A DNA stretch of 64,000 bases, from the NCBI GenBank assembly GCA_030765065.1, contig CM060976.1:55846539-55910538 (forward strand), read 5' to 3'. The notes below the pieces were generated by a model that had not been told where the DNA came from, did not search any database, and worked only from the letters and a program-made list of their open reading frames with translations. Position 1 is the first letter of the stretch; each line of letters starts with the position of its first letter. The stretch is from Deroplatys truncata. Lineage: Eukaryota; Arthropoda; Insecta; Mantodea; Mantidae. A program made the position numbers and the translations under genes. Of this stretch, positions 1-10,696 are shown piece after piece.

Positions 1-600
1 TGTTAGAATACTTGACAACCAAGAAATGTACACAAGCATATTGTAATTTATATAAGTAAGGGGCGGGTGAGCTAGCTAATTCCAGGTAAAAGATAATTCC
101 AGGTACAGCCCACCTTTCACCAATAAAATGAGCAAGGAACTGGTAGCAGTAAGGAGAAATAAAAAGAGACAGGTACAGAAAGGAAAGAGACAGTGATATT
201 GGATCTGTTCCCGGACGCGTCACTGAGACGCGTAAGCGAAAAGTTTTGGAGCAGAATATTTTCATACATAATAAGGTAACGCGGTCTGAGGACCAATTAG
301 AAATGTCGTTACACTTTGAGGCGCGAAGGTGAGCGTCACTAAGTTTGAGTATAAAAAGGGGAAGAAAGCCCCAGATTTTCACTCTCTTATAGAATCTCGT
401 CGACACACAATGATACTCTATGGACGACGGATGCACGTGCGTGTATATGGGTGTGAAGCATGTGCACTTATATTAGGCTCCTAATTTATTACTATGATGG
501 GAATTGTTACAATGGGAAAAGCTAGCCGCCAATAAGTATTTATTTGATAATAAACGCCATTTTTAAGGGAAACGCAGTGTATTTTAATTTTCCTCGCCTA
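1..600 (+). promoter_or_regulatory. Possible solo LTR (promoter and poly(A) signal)
   Basis: A TATA-like box (TATAAAA, 350-356) is followed about 200 bases later by AATAAA (549-554), the spacing expected for the R region of an LTR. The window starts with TGTT, a common LTR start, but the left edge is cut by the window, so neither boundary nor a target-site duplication can be shown. There is no reverse transcriptase next to it. It could equally be an AT-rich spacer with chance motifs. Confidence 0.28.
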
Positions 601-699
601 CGAAAACCATAAGACCAGTGAAATTAGTTAGATAGGTAATTTATTAGGAATGGAGAAATTAGCAGCAATAGCAGGAAACCAAAACACTGCAGCAAAGGG

Positions 700-1660
700 C
701 ATCAACCAGAGGACCAACGATTTCCCGCGACATCATAAAATTGGGCTCATTAAAGACAAGGGGATACATTACTAGTATTTCCATTGTACTATACTTCAAG
801 AGGCACCCTGTGAGAAAATTGTAAAACTCAGTAATCAATGAAGCCAGTTGTAAATGCTGTAAATCTAATAAGAGGAAAACTCAATACGGTGACATTTCAT
901 TGTACTGTCAAATACGCTGGTTTAGCGCTAGAAATTGTCTTAAGCTGGTTTTTGAGTTAAGAAATGAAATTCTTACCCTTCTCATCAATGAAAATATTGG
1001 ATATGAATATCAAGATAAGCTGAGAGATAGAATGAGACTTCACAGCAGAAAATATCTCCCAGCTCCATGAGCGTATTCAGGGATTCCGCAGCAAAATTGG
1101 TTTAATGCAAATTGGATTGAAAGAAAATGATACAGCACACTTCCCGTATTGCCAACAGCTCAGGAAGAAGAAAATAATGTAAATGTCAGTGAATTTCAGG
1201 GAATAAGTGAAGTGAAGGAGAAGTTCAAGAACAGATTCCAAGGCATTGATGCTCTGAAGCCAAAATTTGCTTTCCTCAGCAACCCTATGGAAACCAGTGT
1301 GAGCCAGGTGCCTTCTGACCTTCAAATAGAGATTTGTGATTTTCAGGCTGATCCATTCTTCCAGGCCAAAAAGTGGGATGTTCCTGAGAATGTCTGGAAG
1401 TGCGTATCAAAAGAGCATTTTCCTAAACTGTATAAAGTATCGTTGCAAATGCTATCACTATTTGGCAGTACGTATGTGTGTCAAAGTGTCTTTTCAGCTC
1501 TTAAAATAATTAAATAAAAAACAAGGAAACACATTGTAAGTGCTTCACTAGGATCAAGCCTGAGACTTTCTCTAACAGACTTAAAGTGGACATTGAGAAC
1601 TTGTGTCTGAAAAGCAGCGACAATCTTCACTTAACTTTTTTAATCATAAAATGTGTCAGA
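700..1660 (+). pseudogene. hAT-type transposase relic (C-terminal half, ZBED5/GTF2IRD2-like)
   Basis: This is the decayed C-terminal half of a hAT transposase of the type domesticated in vertebrates as ZBED5 and GTF2IRD2. The best-preserved frame is 1149-1517. It reads FKNRFQGIDALKPKFAFLSNP, then VPSDLQIEICDFQADP, then the dimerisation-region signature FPKLYKVSLQMLSLFGSTYVC. After a stop near 1515 the homology continues to about 1660 (LRLSLTDLKVDIENLCLKSS). Upstream, from about 780, the frame is broken by stops and shifts, but HCTILQEAPCEKIVKLSN and HERIQGFRSKIGLMQIGLKE are recognisable in order. The BED zinc finger and the first catalytic aspartate region are not found, and no terminal inverted repeats were seen. 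It cannot encode a working enzyme. The family assignment is from recalled protein signatures. Confidence 0.8.
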
Positions 1661-2035
1661 TGTATAAATTAATTTTTTTCTGTGAACATTCTGTTAAAAT
1701 ATTGCTTGTCTGCTTATTAAACAGGCGAGTTGTGTTTCACAAATGTCTTATCTTTCTTTTTATTAATCAGTAAATTGAAGCCTATAAACATAAATAATAT
1801 ACAGTAAAACTTTAAATGTTACCATAAAAAGCAATACCGTATATCTCATTTATTTTTCTGCACACTTCAATTGGAATAATTGAAGTAGTGGCCCTCGCCC
1901 CATAATAAGAACCTGCTATTGGCTCTTAGCTAATATAAAGTTGAATCACATTGCTGTAAACCATAGTAAGGATAACAAATAGAACTGATGATTCAATTAC
2001 GTTTTTAGAAATAGAAAATAAAGTTTTTCGAAGAT
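1661..2035. other. AT-rich spacer, nothing recognised
   Basis: No motif or protein similarity was recognised between the hAT relic and the LINE fragment. Confidence 0.4.
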
Positions 2036-2039
2036 ATCA

Positions 2040-2450
2040 GAAGTTGTGAATATTGGGTATGCGGTGAATTTGGAACTTTGTAACTAATATACAAGTAAGT
2101 TCCTTGACTCTCACGGTATACTTATATTTCCTTCTGAAAAGCTGCTTAAATTGTAGTCTTCTCTCTTCTACATCAATGATAGATTTTAAGTCTGTTCCGC
2201 CTAAAAGACTGTTTCCCAAGGTAATGTGGTCTTCCTATTGATCTTTTACCTCGTAGATTATAAATTAAGTTTTTGTTAATATATTTAAAACCATTCCTTC
2301 AATTTGTTCTTGTAAGTTATAGAATTGTAATTGTTCTCTTATGTCAATATTGTACTTGTGGTCTCTTAGAGTATATCCCAGTATTGATTTTAAAACTCTC
2401 ATCCCTACAGAACTATTTTCTTTTTCCTTTTTGCTGTACTTAGGGCCCAA
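2040..2450 (-). pseudogene. LINE reverse transcriptase C-terminal fragment
   Basis: The minus-strand frame 2265-2450 contains MRVLKSILGYTLRDHKYNID followed by IREQLQFYNLQEQIE. This is the pattern (EMRFLRxxxGxTxxDxxRNxxIRxxLxxxxLxxxI) found near the C-terminus of insect endonuclease-reverse transcriptases. The expected continuation (YRxxWxxHLxRM) is lost, and the minus frame at 2037-2219 has no clear match. It is a dead fragment. It lies just downstream (on its own strand) of the SINE at 2466-3025 and the other LINE fragment at 3066-3800, but comes from a different part of the protein, so the two are not simply one element split by the SINE. Confidence 0.6.
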
Positions 2451-2465
2451 CTCTCACTGCTACAT

Positions 2466-3025
2466 GTACCGAGCGGCAACGTCTGTGACCCACATTCGGG
2501 AGGTCCCAGGTTCGATCCCTGGTGACCGCCCACTCTGACCCATGGGGTTTACGCGGCTTCCGCTGGTCGACAGGCGAATGCTGGGGTGGTTCACCTTCTA
2601 CCACGACTCTCCTCCCTTTCATTTCCTGTACCCATTTTCCTTGCCATGTGTTTCAGGGTTTTTGGACCAGATGGCGCTGTTCGGCAGGTTGCGGATGGGC
2701 GGTGGCTGTGCGATCTGCAGACTTTTTTTCCCTGGCATCGCTGCGAGAACTGCTCGGTTAGGTCTCTCCTCTGAGTGGGCTCCAACCCGAAGGAAACCCC
2801 AGAGATTCGTGGCTTGTGGGCAGGCCCGGATGCGTCGGATGCGTTCAGTCTGGAAGCATTAGAGACTCCGTCTATGCTTGCGCCCGTCGCTATTCGGTCA
2901 CGCTTGGGGTCTAACCCACATTCTTCCCTCCCGGGAGTCACTGGTAGAAGCACAAAGGCCGACTGGCCTGCGTGCGGTGCTATGCCCCGATTTCGGGGAC
3001 TCCATCCTTTAGTTCGTAACTTTAC
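2466..3025 (+). mobile_element. Long tRNA-derived SINE (family S1)
   Basis: The tRNA-like head has a pol III B box, GGTTCGATCCC, near 2510. The body contains a segment shared with the other S1 copies (CAGGCGAATGCTGGGGTGGTT), a pyrimidine-rich stretch, and a GC-rich tail ending near 3010-3025. Related copies lie at 4966, 12100, 15065, 25150 (minus), 30433, 46800 (minus), 52690 and 56030. The open frames within it (up to 120 codons) are by-products of its GC content. It is inserted between two minus-strand LINE fragments. At about 560 bases it is long for a SINE. Confidence 0.75.
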
Positions 3026-3065
3026 CTTTTACTGCAATATGTCAGAAGTGGAATAGCTAGACCTT

Positions 3066-3800
3066 TATTTTCTTCTTCTTCTATTTCACGGTTTTAGGCC
3101 GTTTAGCCTGTTCCGGTTCCAAAATCTTGTTGTGTCTATCTCTTTTTTGGTCGTCCTGGGTTTCTGTATCCTTGATGTCTGTAGTTATATGTTGCTCGGG
3201 GTATCCTATTTAATGACATTCTTTCTAAGTGTCGTTTCCAGTTAGTTCTAGACCTTTATAAAGTCTTGAAATTCTCTTTATTCTTGTTTTGTTTTTTCAG
3301 GGTTCTGTAAATAGTACCACACACATATCGAAATTTAGATAATTTTTGTTCCAAATCACGACCTTCGTCATATGTAATTGAACATCCCACATAATTACAT
3401 CTTTTAACATGCTCAGTTATACTTTCTATTTTAGTTCAAATAGCGCACTCTCCTCTAAAAGCCATTACCTTGGTTTACCTAGATATTTTTAAAATATGAT
3501 TTGATGTTATACGTTGTAATTATGTACCGCTTTCTGTATGTTTCTCCAGAATCTGAGAGGATGACCTGGTCGTCAGCAAATGGAATAGTACCTAAATTAA
3601 AACTACCTAATTTAAAATGTTCATCTAACTTTCTTTGCCAATGATGTATGGCTGCATTAGTATAAATATTAAATAAACCCGGTGACTTAAGATTAGTGGT
3701 TTCTAAAATTCTCAGTTAAGTTGTTATGGTAGTCTTACTCTTCTGGCCATTTAAGAGCCTAGATGACAAACTTACCGAATGAATTTACGTCAAAACCATT
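3066..3800 (-). pseudogene. LINE reverse transcriptase relic with FADDQ active-site motif
   Basis: Reading the minus strand from about 3680, the frame gives NAAIHHWQRKLDEHFKLGSF, then GTIPFADDQVILSDSGETYR. FADDQ (3566-3580) is the reverse-transcriptase catalytic [YF]xDD box. Further along come a CNYVGCSITYDEGRDLEQKL block, then CGTIYRTLKKQNKNKENFKTL, and finally RTNWKRHLERMS with a GYRNPGRPKK tail. The stretch that normally separates the last two blocks (including EMRFLR) is missing, so the element is internally deleted as well as mutated. The family is the insect endonuclease-reverse transcriptase LINE group. The clade (RTE- or Jockey-like) is not resolved. Confidence 0.75.
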
Positions 3801-3805
3801 ATTAT

Positions 3806-4493
3806 CTCATGTTACATTCAAAAGCTTATTTATTTCTATATCTACTTCTTGTTAATCGTTTACACAAATAGTTTAATTACACACTTCGTTATAGGTACAA
3901 GGGGGATATGGGGGGGCTGGAGCAACAGTCAAGTATTTATATTCATATGACTTTCTCTACACTTTATCGTTTATTAATGAGTATACAAATTATTCTCATA
4001 AAGCCTCATTTTCCTATCCACTTCATTTTAAGCGAGATAAAACTTTCCGAAAATACCTGCATTACACAGTTCGTCATACATACAAAGGGAGTAGTGACAG
4101 TTAAATCTTTTAGAACTGGACACTCTTCTTAAAATTTCATACTCTTTCCAGGACGTCACGAGAAACAACTGAAAATTGACTCGATTTTATTGTGATCAAT
4201 GTAATGATCCAATTGAATCCCTATAATGCTTTTCTTTTAAAATGTGGAAGTTTAATTCCAACTTTATTTTTAGTTTTTGCATCTTTGGAAGACACTTAAC
4301 CTAAATACCAATTTTGGTATTTGTCCCATTTTTCGTTTTTGAATTATGCTATTCACAGACACACACAGGGACCCATTTCTAAAAATGCTCCTTTGGATTC
4401 AGACCTCAGAACATGTATTTTCGGTGAAATTTCGGTTAGAATTTTGGGTGGACTGCAATACCTTCTCTATCTACTATTTACGTGGTAATTAAA
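3806..4493 (-). mobile_element. Family H dispersed repeat, copy with partial head-to-tail duplication
   Basis: Minus-orientation copy. On the plus strand it shows the hairpin-side end (TATGACTTTCTCTAC, from about 3944) through to the TACCTTCTCTATCTACTA end near 4490. A partial copy of the same end, lacking the inverted repeat, lies directly before it (3806-3935). The centre (4172-4285) carries a different short sequence also found at 9608. See the family description at 34599-35518. Confidence 0.75.
4172..4285 (+). repeat. Short dispersed repeat also present at 9608
   Basis: About 65 bases here match 9608-9672 closely (shared block ATGTAATGATCCAATT, then CCCTATAATGCTTTTC). Both copies are followed by an A/T-rich stretch that includes AACTTTATTTTTA or its complement. 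It interrupts the family H copy. The class is unknown; it may be a small MITE. Confidence 0.55.
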
Positions 4494-4589
4494 AATCAAG
4501 CCAATAACAGCGGATATTTAGGAAAAATCCGATTCCACAATAAAATCTATTTGAAATAAATTTTATGTATAGGGAGATGTAAATTTTTT

Positions 4590-4965
4590 GTGCTCTAGTT
4601 TCTGCTCTATCTCTTGCGCTTTAGCAGCTGTACAAAATTATACAAAATGCATTGAGAATGAAGAGTACTAGAAAATTCATGTTAACATTTTATTTTCCAT
4701 GTAAATATCTTATATGTATACTTTGATTAAAAATGTTTAAACCACCTTTTCAAAAGTAAAAAATAATGAATATTTGAAGATATTGAACTTAAAAAATATG
4801 AAGTTTTATATTTAAACAACATTTCGTTTTTCTGATCCTGTTCTAGACACGTATCAACACACACAAGCCTTTTTAATGCCCTTTTGGATTTGGGAGGCTC
4901 AAAATATGTATTTCCGGTGAAATCTTGAGATAGAACGTTTGGATGTAACGCAATGCTTCTCTAGC
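4590..4965 (-). mobile_element. Family H fragment
   Basis: A diverged, internally shortened copy. The CA-rich segment near 4855, the GTATTTCCGGTGAAATC block near 4910 and the final AACGCAATGCTTCTCTA are recognisable. The right end is cut where the S1 SINE fragment begins. Confidence 0.65.
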
Positions 4966-5345
4966 TCCAGGCGACGGTGTTCGGCGAGTTGCGGCTGGGC
5001 GGTGGCTTGCGCTGTGTAAAGGTTTCTTCCCTGTCCCTGGCGTCGCTGCGGTGCCGCTCAGTTAGGTGTCTCCTCAGAGTGGGGATCATCTCCGGAGAAC
5101 CCTGGCGGTTCGTGGCTTGTTAGCAGAAACCGGGCGGTGTCGTATGTTCCATCTGGAAACGTTAGGGACCCCGTTCATGCTTGTGCCAGTCGGTATCCGG
5201 ATCTGGTCGCCCTTCAAGTCTCTCCCCTCATCCCTTCCTCCCAGGGGCCACGTTGGAAGCACAAAGAGCCGAATGGCTTGTGTGCGGTGCTCTGCCCTAG
5301 TTCTGGCGGCCACTCCTTACCTTCCTCTTGCTATTAGGTGCGAGG
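4966..5345 (+). mobile_element. SINE S1, 5'-truncated copy
   Basis: Only the body and tail of S1 are present. The shared landmarks are GGCGGTGGCTTGCG, CTGGCGTCGCTGCG and the tail TGTGCGGTGCTCTGCCC. The tRNA head is missing. The 111-codon open frame over this segment is not a gene; the other S1 copies carry equivalent frames. Confidence 0.7.
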
Positions 5346-6229
5346 TAGAGGAAGCAAAAATTATTTCTGTATTATTTCTCTTTGTTATATCATTATTATA
5401 GTCGGAATGTACATATTCAGGCACATACACATCACAGCATTGCAGCATGTGAAACATAAGGCAATAGATATACACAGAATGTCCACGCTCATACCTTATG
5501 TGCATCTTCCTTGATGAAATCCCTAAATAGCAGGCATTACTCCATGCTCAATCTGATGTGATCTGAATAGTCCAACGGATCGTAATATGTTCCGTTGACC
5601 TGCCAGACTGCTTATACTGCTTTGACAGAACTTTGTGCTACGAAGTATCTCTATGCTTGGAGATAAAGGAAATATGCTCTTTAGTTCTCTAATACCACTG
5701 TACGAAAATCTAGACTTGTGTCTACGTTAAAATTACAATGTTGAGAAAGAAGCATAAAAAGGCGAGTGAAATGTCTATCTTGACAATGTTAAAATACTGG
5801 TTATAAAGTTTATGTTCTTTCAAAATGTATTTAGAGTAGGAGAGTGAAATTTTCTATGAGTTATACCATATTTAATAACGTTTTGGGTGTAAATTAATAC
5901 AGGTCTATGGTGGTTTCATTCCAATAAAATATTTTTCTTAATGACATGTATTTTACTACGTTTTATCCAGTTTTTGTAAGCAAACTCAATAATAATTATT
6001 GTCTGTGAAAACCCTCCAGTTAAATAGAGCACCAGCTACTTGTTAAACCTAACCTAAAAATTTGAACAAATCCTTTCAGTACATCCTGAGAATACTACCA
6101 CTTTTTAGAAAATATAATATTTTATCGAATTCAGCGACAAAGTTTTCATTACCATTTATTGCATTCTAGTTCCATAGGATGGATCATAAGTCAATATTAT
6201 TTTAAATATTTCATTTGTGCCTGTTTCAT
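5346..6229. other. AT-rich spacer, nothing recognised
   Basis: No coding similarity was recognised. A short inverted repeat (CAACGGA/TCCGTTG) occurs near 5572-5600 and is probably chance. Confidence 0.4.
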
Positions 6230-6451
6230 TCATAAAGTGTATATATTTATCACTGGTTCTGCTAAGCTTTGGAGTGCTGGTTTATTTACTTTCTTGTTTT
6301 GGGAAATTACTAGGCTAGGAGTAGATACGCTGTTGTTAGCGATACTAGTTTCTGCACTTGTTTCAGTGACAATTTGGTTTTTCGGTTTTCCAATATTACT
6401 TCTCTTCCTAAAAATCTTCAAAGAATTCCAGGTATTACTCATGACAAACAC
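6230..6451 (-). CDS. Unrecognised small open frame (73 codons), coding status uncertain
   Basis: The product is rich in Ser, Thr, Asn and Lys (for example TETSAETSIANNSVSTPS) and has mixed codons, unlike the Phe/Ile/Tyr-rich products of most random frames in this AT-rich DNA. It resembles a disordered C-terminal tail, possibly of a transposase, but I recognise no family. The opposite strand (6159-6500) has a hydrophobic 113-codon frame, and one of the two must be a shadow. No splice sites, promoter or neighbouring exons support it. Confidence 0.18.
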   Translation of the reverse strand: MFVMSNTWNSLKIFRKRSNIGKPKNQIVTETSAETSIANNSVSTPSLVISQNKKVNKPALQSLAEPVINIYTL

Positions 6452-6575
6452 AGAAACTATACACCTTAAAATTGAAATAAAAAATAAGCAGGCTAGATGA
6501 ATTGATCAGCTGTTGCAGCATTTAGTTTCTCTAAATGCTCTAAACACTTAAAATGTAAACATCAAAATATCCCCC

Positions 6576-7775
6576 ATAACCGGAACGCTTGTCGCAGTTC
6601 TCGATGGCTTGTGTTATCTTATTTGATGGGCGCCTATTGTTTAATAATTTTTAAATTTAGGGTCTTTGTCCTCCGGCTAGCTATTATAACTCAGTCGAGC
6701 ACGTGTCTCTAAGCAGGGCGTGTAAACGGAAAGGAGTTGTTGCTAAAAGATAACACTGATAAAGAAAATTTGAATCTAGATTTTTTATTGCCGTCACGCT
6801 TAATAAATAATTGACATATTTAATCTTTATACGCGTCTGACTGAAACTGTGATATTTCCAAATGTAACTACAGTCGTTTTAGTTGCCGCGCACCAATTAT
6901 TTCACGTACTTTACATTTTTTTAACTAACTCTGCAACGTGCACCTCGTGAGAGATTCTTCAGAACTGTGATATTTCCGAATGTAACTAAAGTCGTTTTAG
7001 TTGCCGCGCACCAATTATTTCACGTACTTTACATTTTTGTAACTAACTCTGCAACGTGCACCTCGTGAGAGATTCTTCAGAACTGTGATATTTCCGAATG
7101 TAACTACAGTCGTTTTAGTTGCCACCCACCAATTGTTTCACGTACTTTACAATTTTGTAACTAACTCTGCGACGTGCACCTCGTGAGAGATTCTTCAGAA
7201 CTGTGATATTTCCGAATGTAACTACAGTCGTTTTAGTTGCCACGCACCAATTATTTCACGTACTTTACATTTTTGTAACTAACTCTGCAACGTGCACCTC
7301 GTGAGAGATTCTTCAGAAATGTGTGACGTGCACCTCGTGAGAGATTCTTCAGAACCGTGCAACACTTGGTTATGGTTCGAGAATATATACTCCTTCACCT
7401 CGAATTGCCTAAACATTATAATATAGCTACTATTGGTTACCAAATTGCGCCCACTTTAGCGTCTGTTTTGGTTAGCCAATCACTACTACTAACATATATA
7501 CTCTAGTGAAGATATTCTCTCCATTTCTAAAAAAGGCACGGTAACCTGGCGTCATTTGTTTATCTCTTCTTAGTGATAAACAACTCACCCCCTCGGTTTA
7601 TTGTTACCCACTTCTATTGACAGTTTCAGTTAGCCCGTGTAATCTTATTTCCTAACAATACTTATGGCTAACAAACATCTAAAATCCTGTACATACAATA
7701 ATATTAATTTACACTACAATCACTCTGGCATTCACAGCATTTTATGATATAAAATATTGCCTCAAGCTTTAGAAG
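6576..7775 (+). mobile_element. Unclassified element X, copy with expanded tandem array
   Basis: The same sequence occurs in reverse orientation at 40886-41668. The plus-strand landmarks in order are TTGTCGCAGT (6588), TCCTCCGGCTAGCTATTAT, the TTGCCGTCACGC block near 6790, the tandem array (6844-7354), AAACATTATAATATAGCT, paired ATTGGTT motifs, CAACTCACCCCCTCG, and the end TATAAAATATTGC near 7770. The ends share a short GCAATAT/GCAGTAT inverted motif. There is no coding capacity. It could be a non-autonomous DNA element or a solo LTR; the sequence does not settle which. Confidence 0.7.
6844..7354 (+). repeat. Tandem repeat, ~119 bp unit, about four copies
   Basis: Units start at 6844, 6963, 7081 and 7199 (period 119, 118, 118), each opening with AACTGTGATATTTCC and closing with CGTGAGAGATTCTTCAGA. 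The units differ by only a few bases. A short extra piece (GACGTGCACCTCGTGAGAG) follows at about 7323. The related copy of element X at 40886-41668 holds one diverged unit only, so the array expanded within this copy. Confidence 0.9.
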
Positions 7776-8379
7776 TATCCCTTTACAGCTCCAAACCGAG
7801 CCACGCCCTTGCAGGATACATTTCAATAAAATATTTTAAATATTTGGGGACTAGCAAACAGCATAAACTACACATCATCTCAAAGAATGGATTCAATATC
7901 TAAAAATGTAAAGCACAAAAATGTAACAATTTTGTCCCTTTAAGGATTCCATCAAACATTTAGTTTCCATGCTGCTTGGGATATGAGTATGGTCATAAAC
8001 GAAAGAGAATTTCGGCACTAGCACCGATGTTAGACCTACTGTGCTAATCCTCCGGTAGAAAGGAATGAGTTAGCCAGATGTATTTGTAGCGGGTACTAGT
8101 AACGGGGTCCATAAAATTTCCAGATTGAGTATATCTGGTAGAAGTCCCTCCAATTTTACTCCTATCCCCCAGGGACAGTCAGAGTCCGATGGTTAGTTCA
8201 CAATGACAGGGACGAAACAGTTTTCTCCTCAAGCAAATCAATCGCATAAGCCGCGCACGACCGTCCATCACTCCTGGCCCCGCAGCCCTGAAGGATGAAA
8301 AGAAACTAAAGTATAGGAACTCAGGAAAAGAATCCACCGCAACATTCACCTTTTACTTGGGAAATCTACGAAAAAAATA
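7776..8379. other. Spacer, nothing recognised
   Basis: No feature was recognised. The stretch at 8150-8300 is somewhat GC-richer but has no SINE landmark I could match. Confidence 0.35.
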
Positions 8380-9083
8380 ATATGTGTTACATTTACATTA
8401 CTTTCTTTATCCTCTATTGCTTATTATGGGTATACAAATTACTCTTATAAAAGCATATTTTCCTATATAATTCATTTTAATCGAGATAAACCTTTCCACA
8501 AATAACTACATTACACATTTCGTTATAGATATAAAAGGAACAGCGATAGTCAAATGTTTACGAACTGGAGCTATACGCTGGCCTTAAACTTTCATACTGT
8601 TTTCACGCAGGTGCAAGAACTAACTGACTTGACAGGGCTGTAAAAGAATCGCTAAGTGTGTACAATTCAAAACATTAATAACGGATAACTAGTAAGTGGC
8701 TTATGCCACAAAAAAGTTATTTTATATAAACTGTATGCTTTAAAGAGATCCTTGTTTTTTGTACAGTACTTTCGTCTATCGCTTAACTTCTTCCAGTTAT
8801 ACAAGTTTATACAAAATTCCTGCCGAATGAAGAGGACTTGGCAGGCTATTCCCACAAAATTCAAGATATACATTTTATTTGTCAGGTAAATATCATTAAT
8901 GTATGGTATTTTAATCTAAATATTTTAGTCACTTTTAGAAAACCGAACAGCACGCTGTTCACAGGCGCTCGCACACACATACACACCGAACATCTTCTAA
9001 AAATGCTATTTTGGGTTCAATGGGGCTTCAAAACATGTATTTCCGGTGAAAACGCTATATTTAAGTGGTAGAGAAAGTAAAAA
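8380..9083 (-). mobile_element. Family H copy
   Basis: Minus-orientation copy. It runs from ATATGTGTTACATTTACATTAC, with a slightly mutated inverted repeat, to GTAGAGAAAGTAAAAA at 9068-9083. It contains the CA-rich segment near 8970 and the GTATTTCCGGTGAAAAC block. Part of the middle is deleted relative to 34599-35518. Confidence 0.8.
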
Positions 9084-10139
9084 TCCAAGCTTAGGATGGC
9101 CAATCTAACAGAAATGGAAGCCAGGATTTCCCGATTGTGAACTTTAGATGCTACCACTATTATTCAGATTACTTTTTGTCACTCAGAAAATTTAATATAT
9201 CCTATAATAAACAAAAAATTAACTCGGTAATAAAGTTTCTGAATTGAACTTCTTTGCCTAGAAACAAGAATTTTAAAATATGCTTTGTTGAAAGCATTGT
9301 ATTCCTTAGGTTATAAATAAAACTTTCTCTGATATATTTCTTTCATAGTGAAAGTTACTACTTTCTATTCATAGAGTATAATAAAGATAGAAGTTCTTTT
9401 AGTGTATGTTCGTATTTTGGGAAATCTGAAATGCACAGATTACTGAAAATGCTATCATAAACTAAAAATTCGGGCATTTAAAATGCTTTAAGTGCAGTCT
9501 GAAACGTCTGAAGATCACACTTTTTCATTTACAAGGTCGGTTTTGAGGTTTAAAGGTCCGCAAAACCCCATAGAAAATACGTTTGTAAATGCTACATAGC
9601 ACTTATAGGCTCAATTTTATTGTGATTAATGTAATGATCCAATTAAATCCCTATAATGCTTTTCTTTTAAAATGCGGTTAAAGTCCACTCTTGTTCTTAT
9701 TTTTAACCCTTTATATACAAAACTACACTGCGAAACTAAAAATTAAAAATAAAGTTGGACTTAAACTTCCTTTCAAAAAAAATTAAATTTACTCTACAAA
9801 AAGTACAAAGCATTATTAATAACAATCTTAAAATTACAAATATAAATAAATTATTATAAACATATCAAACCTGCTTGTCAGTCGATTAACAAATTGGTGT
9901 ACTTGAGCTATAGAACTCAGCGAAAATATAGGCATCTTACAGCATGCTATCTATACTCAAACTTTCAACCCTTCTCTTACAAATGTGCATCATTCGACCT
10001 ATTTGGACAAATCTTTTAACTGCTACTGTTTAAACTTAGCGAAAATAATAGGCTAGTCACAACTTAAAACTATTCTTATTCTTATTTTCATCCCGTTACT
10101 TATTCAATGCATCCATGCAATGCTGGGTAAGGCAGCTAG
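9084..10139. other. AT-rich spacer with one short dispersed repeat
   Basis: At 9608-9672 is the second copy of the repeat at 4172. It is followed by an imperfect inverted pair (AAGTCCAC near 9688, GTTGGACTT near 9751) flanking an A/T-rich loop. Nothing else was recognised. Confidence 0.4.
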
Positions 10140-10141
10140 TA

Positions 10142-10694
10142 TAGTGCGGACCATGCCAAACTTGTCGGCGTTCTAGCGGGCCGTATGGTAGATGCCAGTG
10201 CGCTCTCGCACGATACGAAAATCCATGTGCCATTGCGCCGTAGGGGGTAATAAGAAAATGTAAGGATGATTTTACCTTTTATCAAAGCATATATTGGTAA
10301 TAATCTTGATGTTTCTGGTCGCATAATTCACAACAGCCTAGAATATTCTAAAACACCTTCTGCAACTCTTTATCTGCAATTTAATTCAGTGTTCGCCTGC
10401 TTCTATTCTCCAGTTCTTGAAGAGTGTGTGGAGTGTTTGCACATACTTTCTATTTTAAATCACCTCTACAAATAATAACCACATTATTCTTGCTTGACGC
10501 TGTAATGCATCTTTGTAAACAGGTAAACACACTCGTGTGTTTTCAACAAGATGTTAGAATGACATTGAGAGGTTACTTAGCCAATGTGGCGTGCGTAACG
10601 ATTGATTTTCTTCCAGGGAAGCGGTCGGTTTCCCCCAGTAAACGTGTGCCGTATGGCCCGCTAGACCCTCGATATTTTAAAATGGTCCACACTG
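10142..10694 (+). mobile_element. TA-flanked terminal-inverted-repeat element (MITE-like)
   Basis: The left end begins TAGTGCGGACCAT and contains TCTAGCGGGCCGTATGG. The right end is the reverse complement, ending ATGGTCCACACTG, with GCCGTATGGCCCGCTAGA inside. The inverted repeats are about 55-60 bases and imperfect. TA flanks both sides (10140-10141, 10695-10696), as for Tc1/mariner-class insertions. The 553 bp interior has no transposase, so the element is non-autonomous. Confidence 0.65.
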
Positions 10695-10696
10695 TA

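Noticed and set aside
2591-2953. Overlapping 60-120 codon frames on both strands.
   Set aside because: All are within the S1 SINE body and tail.
6840-7360. CRISPR-like array.
   Set aside because: Units are directly adjacent ~119 bp tandem repeats with no spacers, in eukaryotic DNA.
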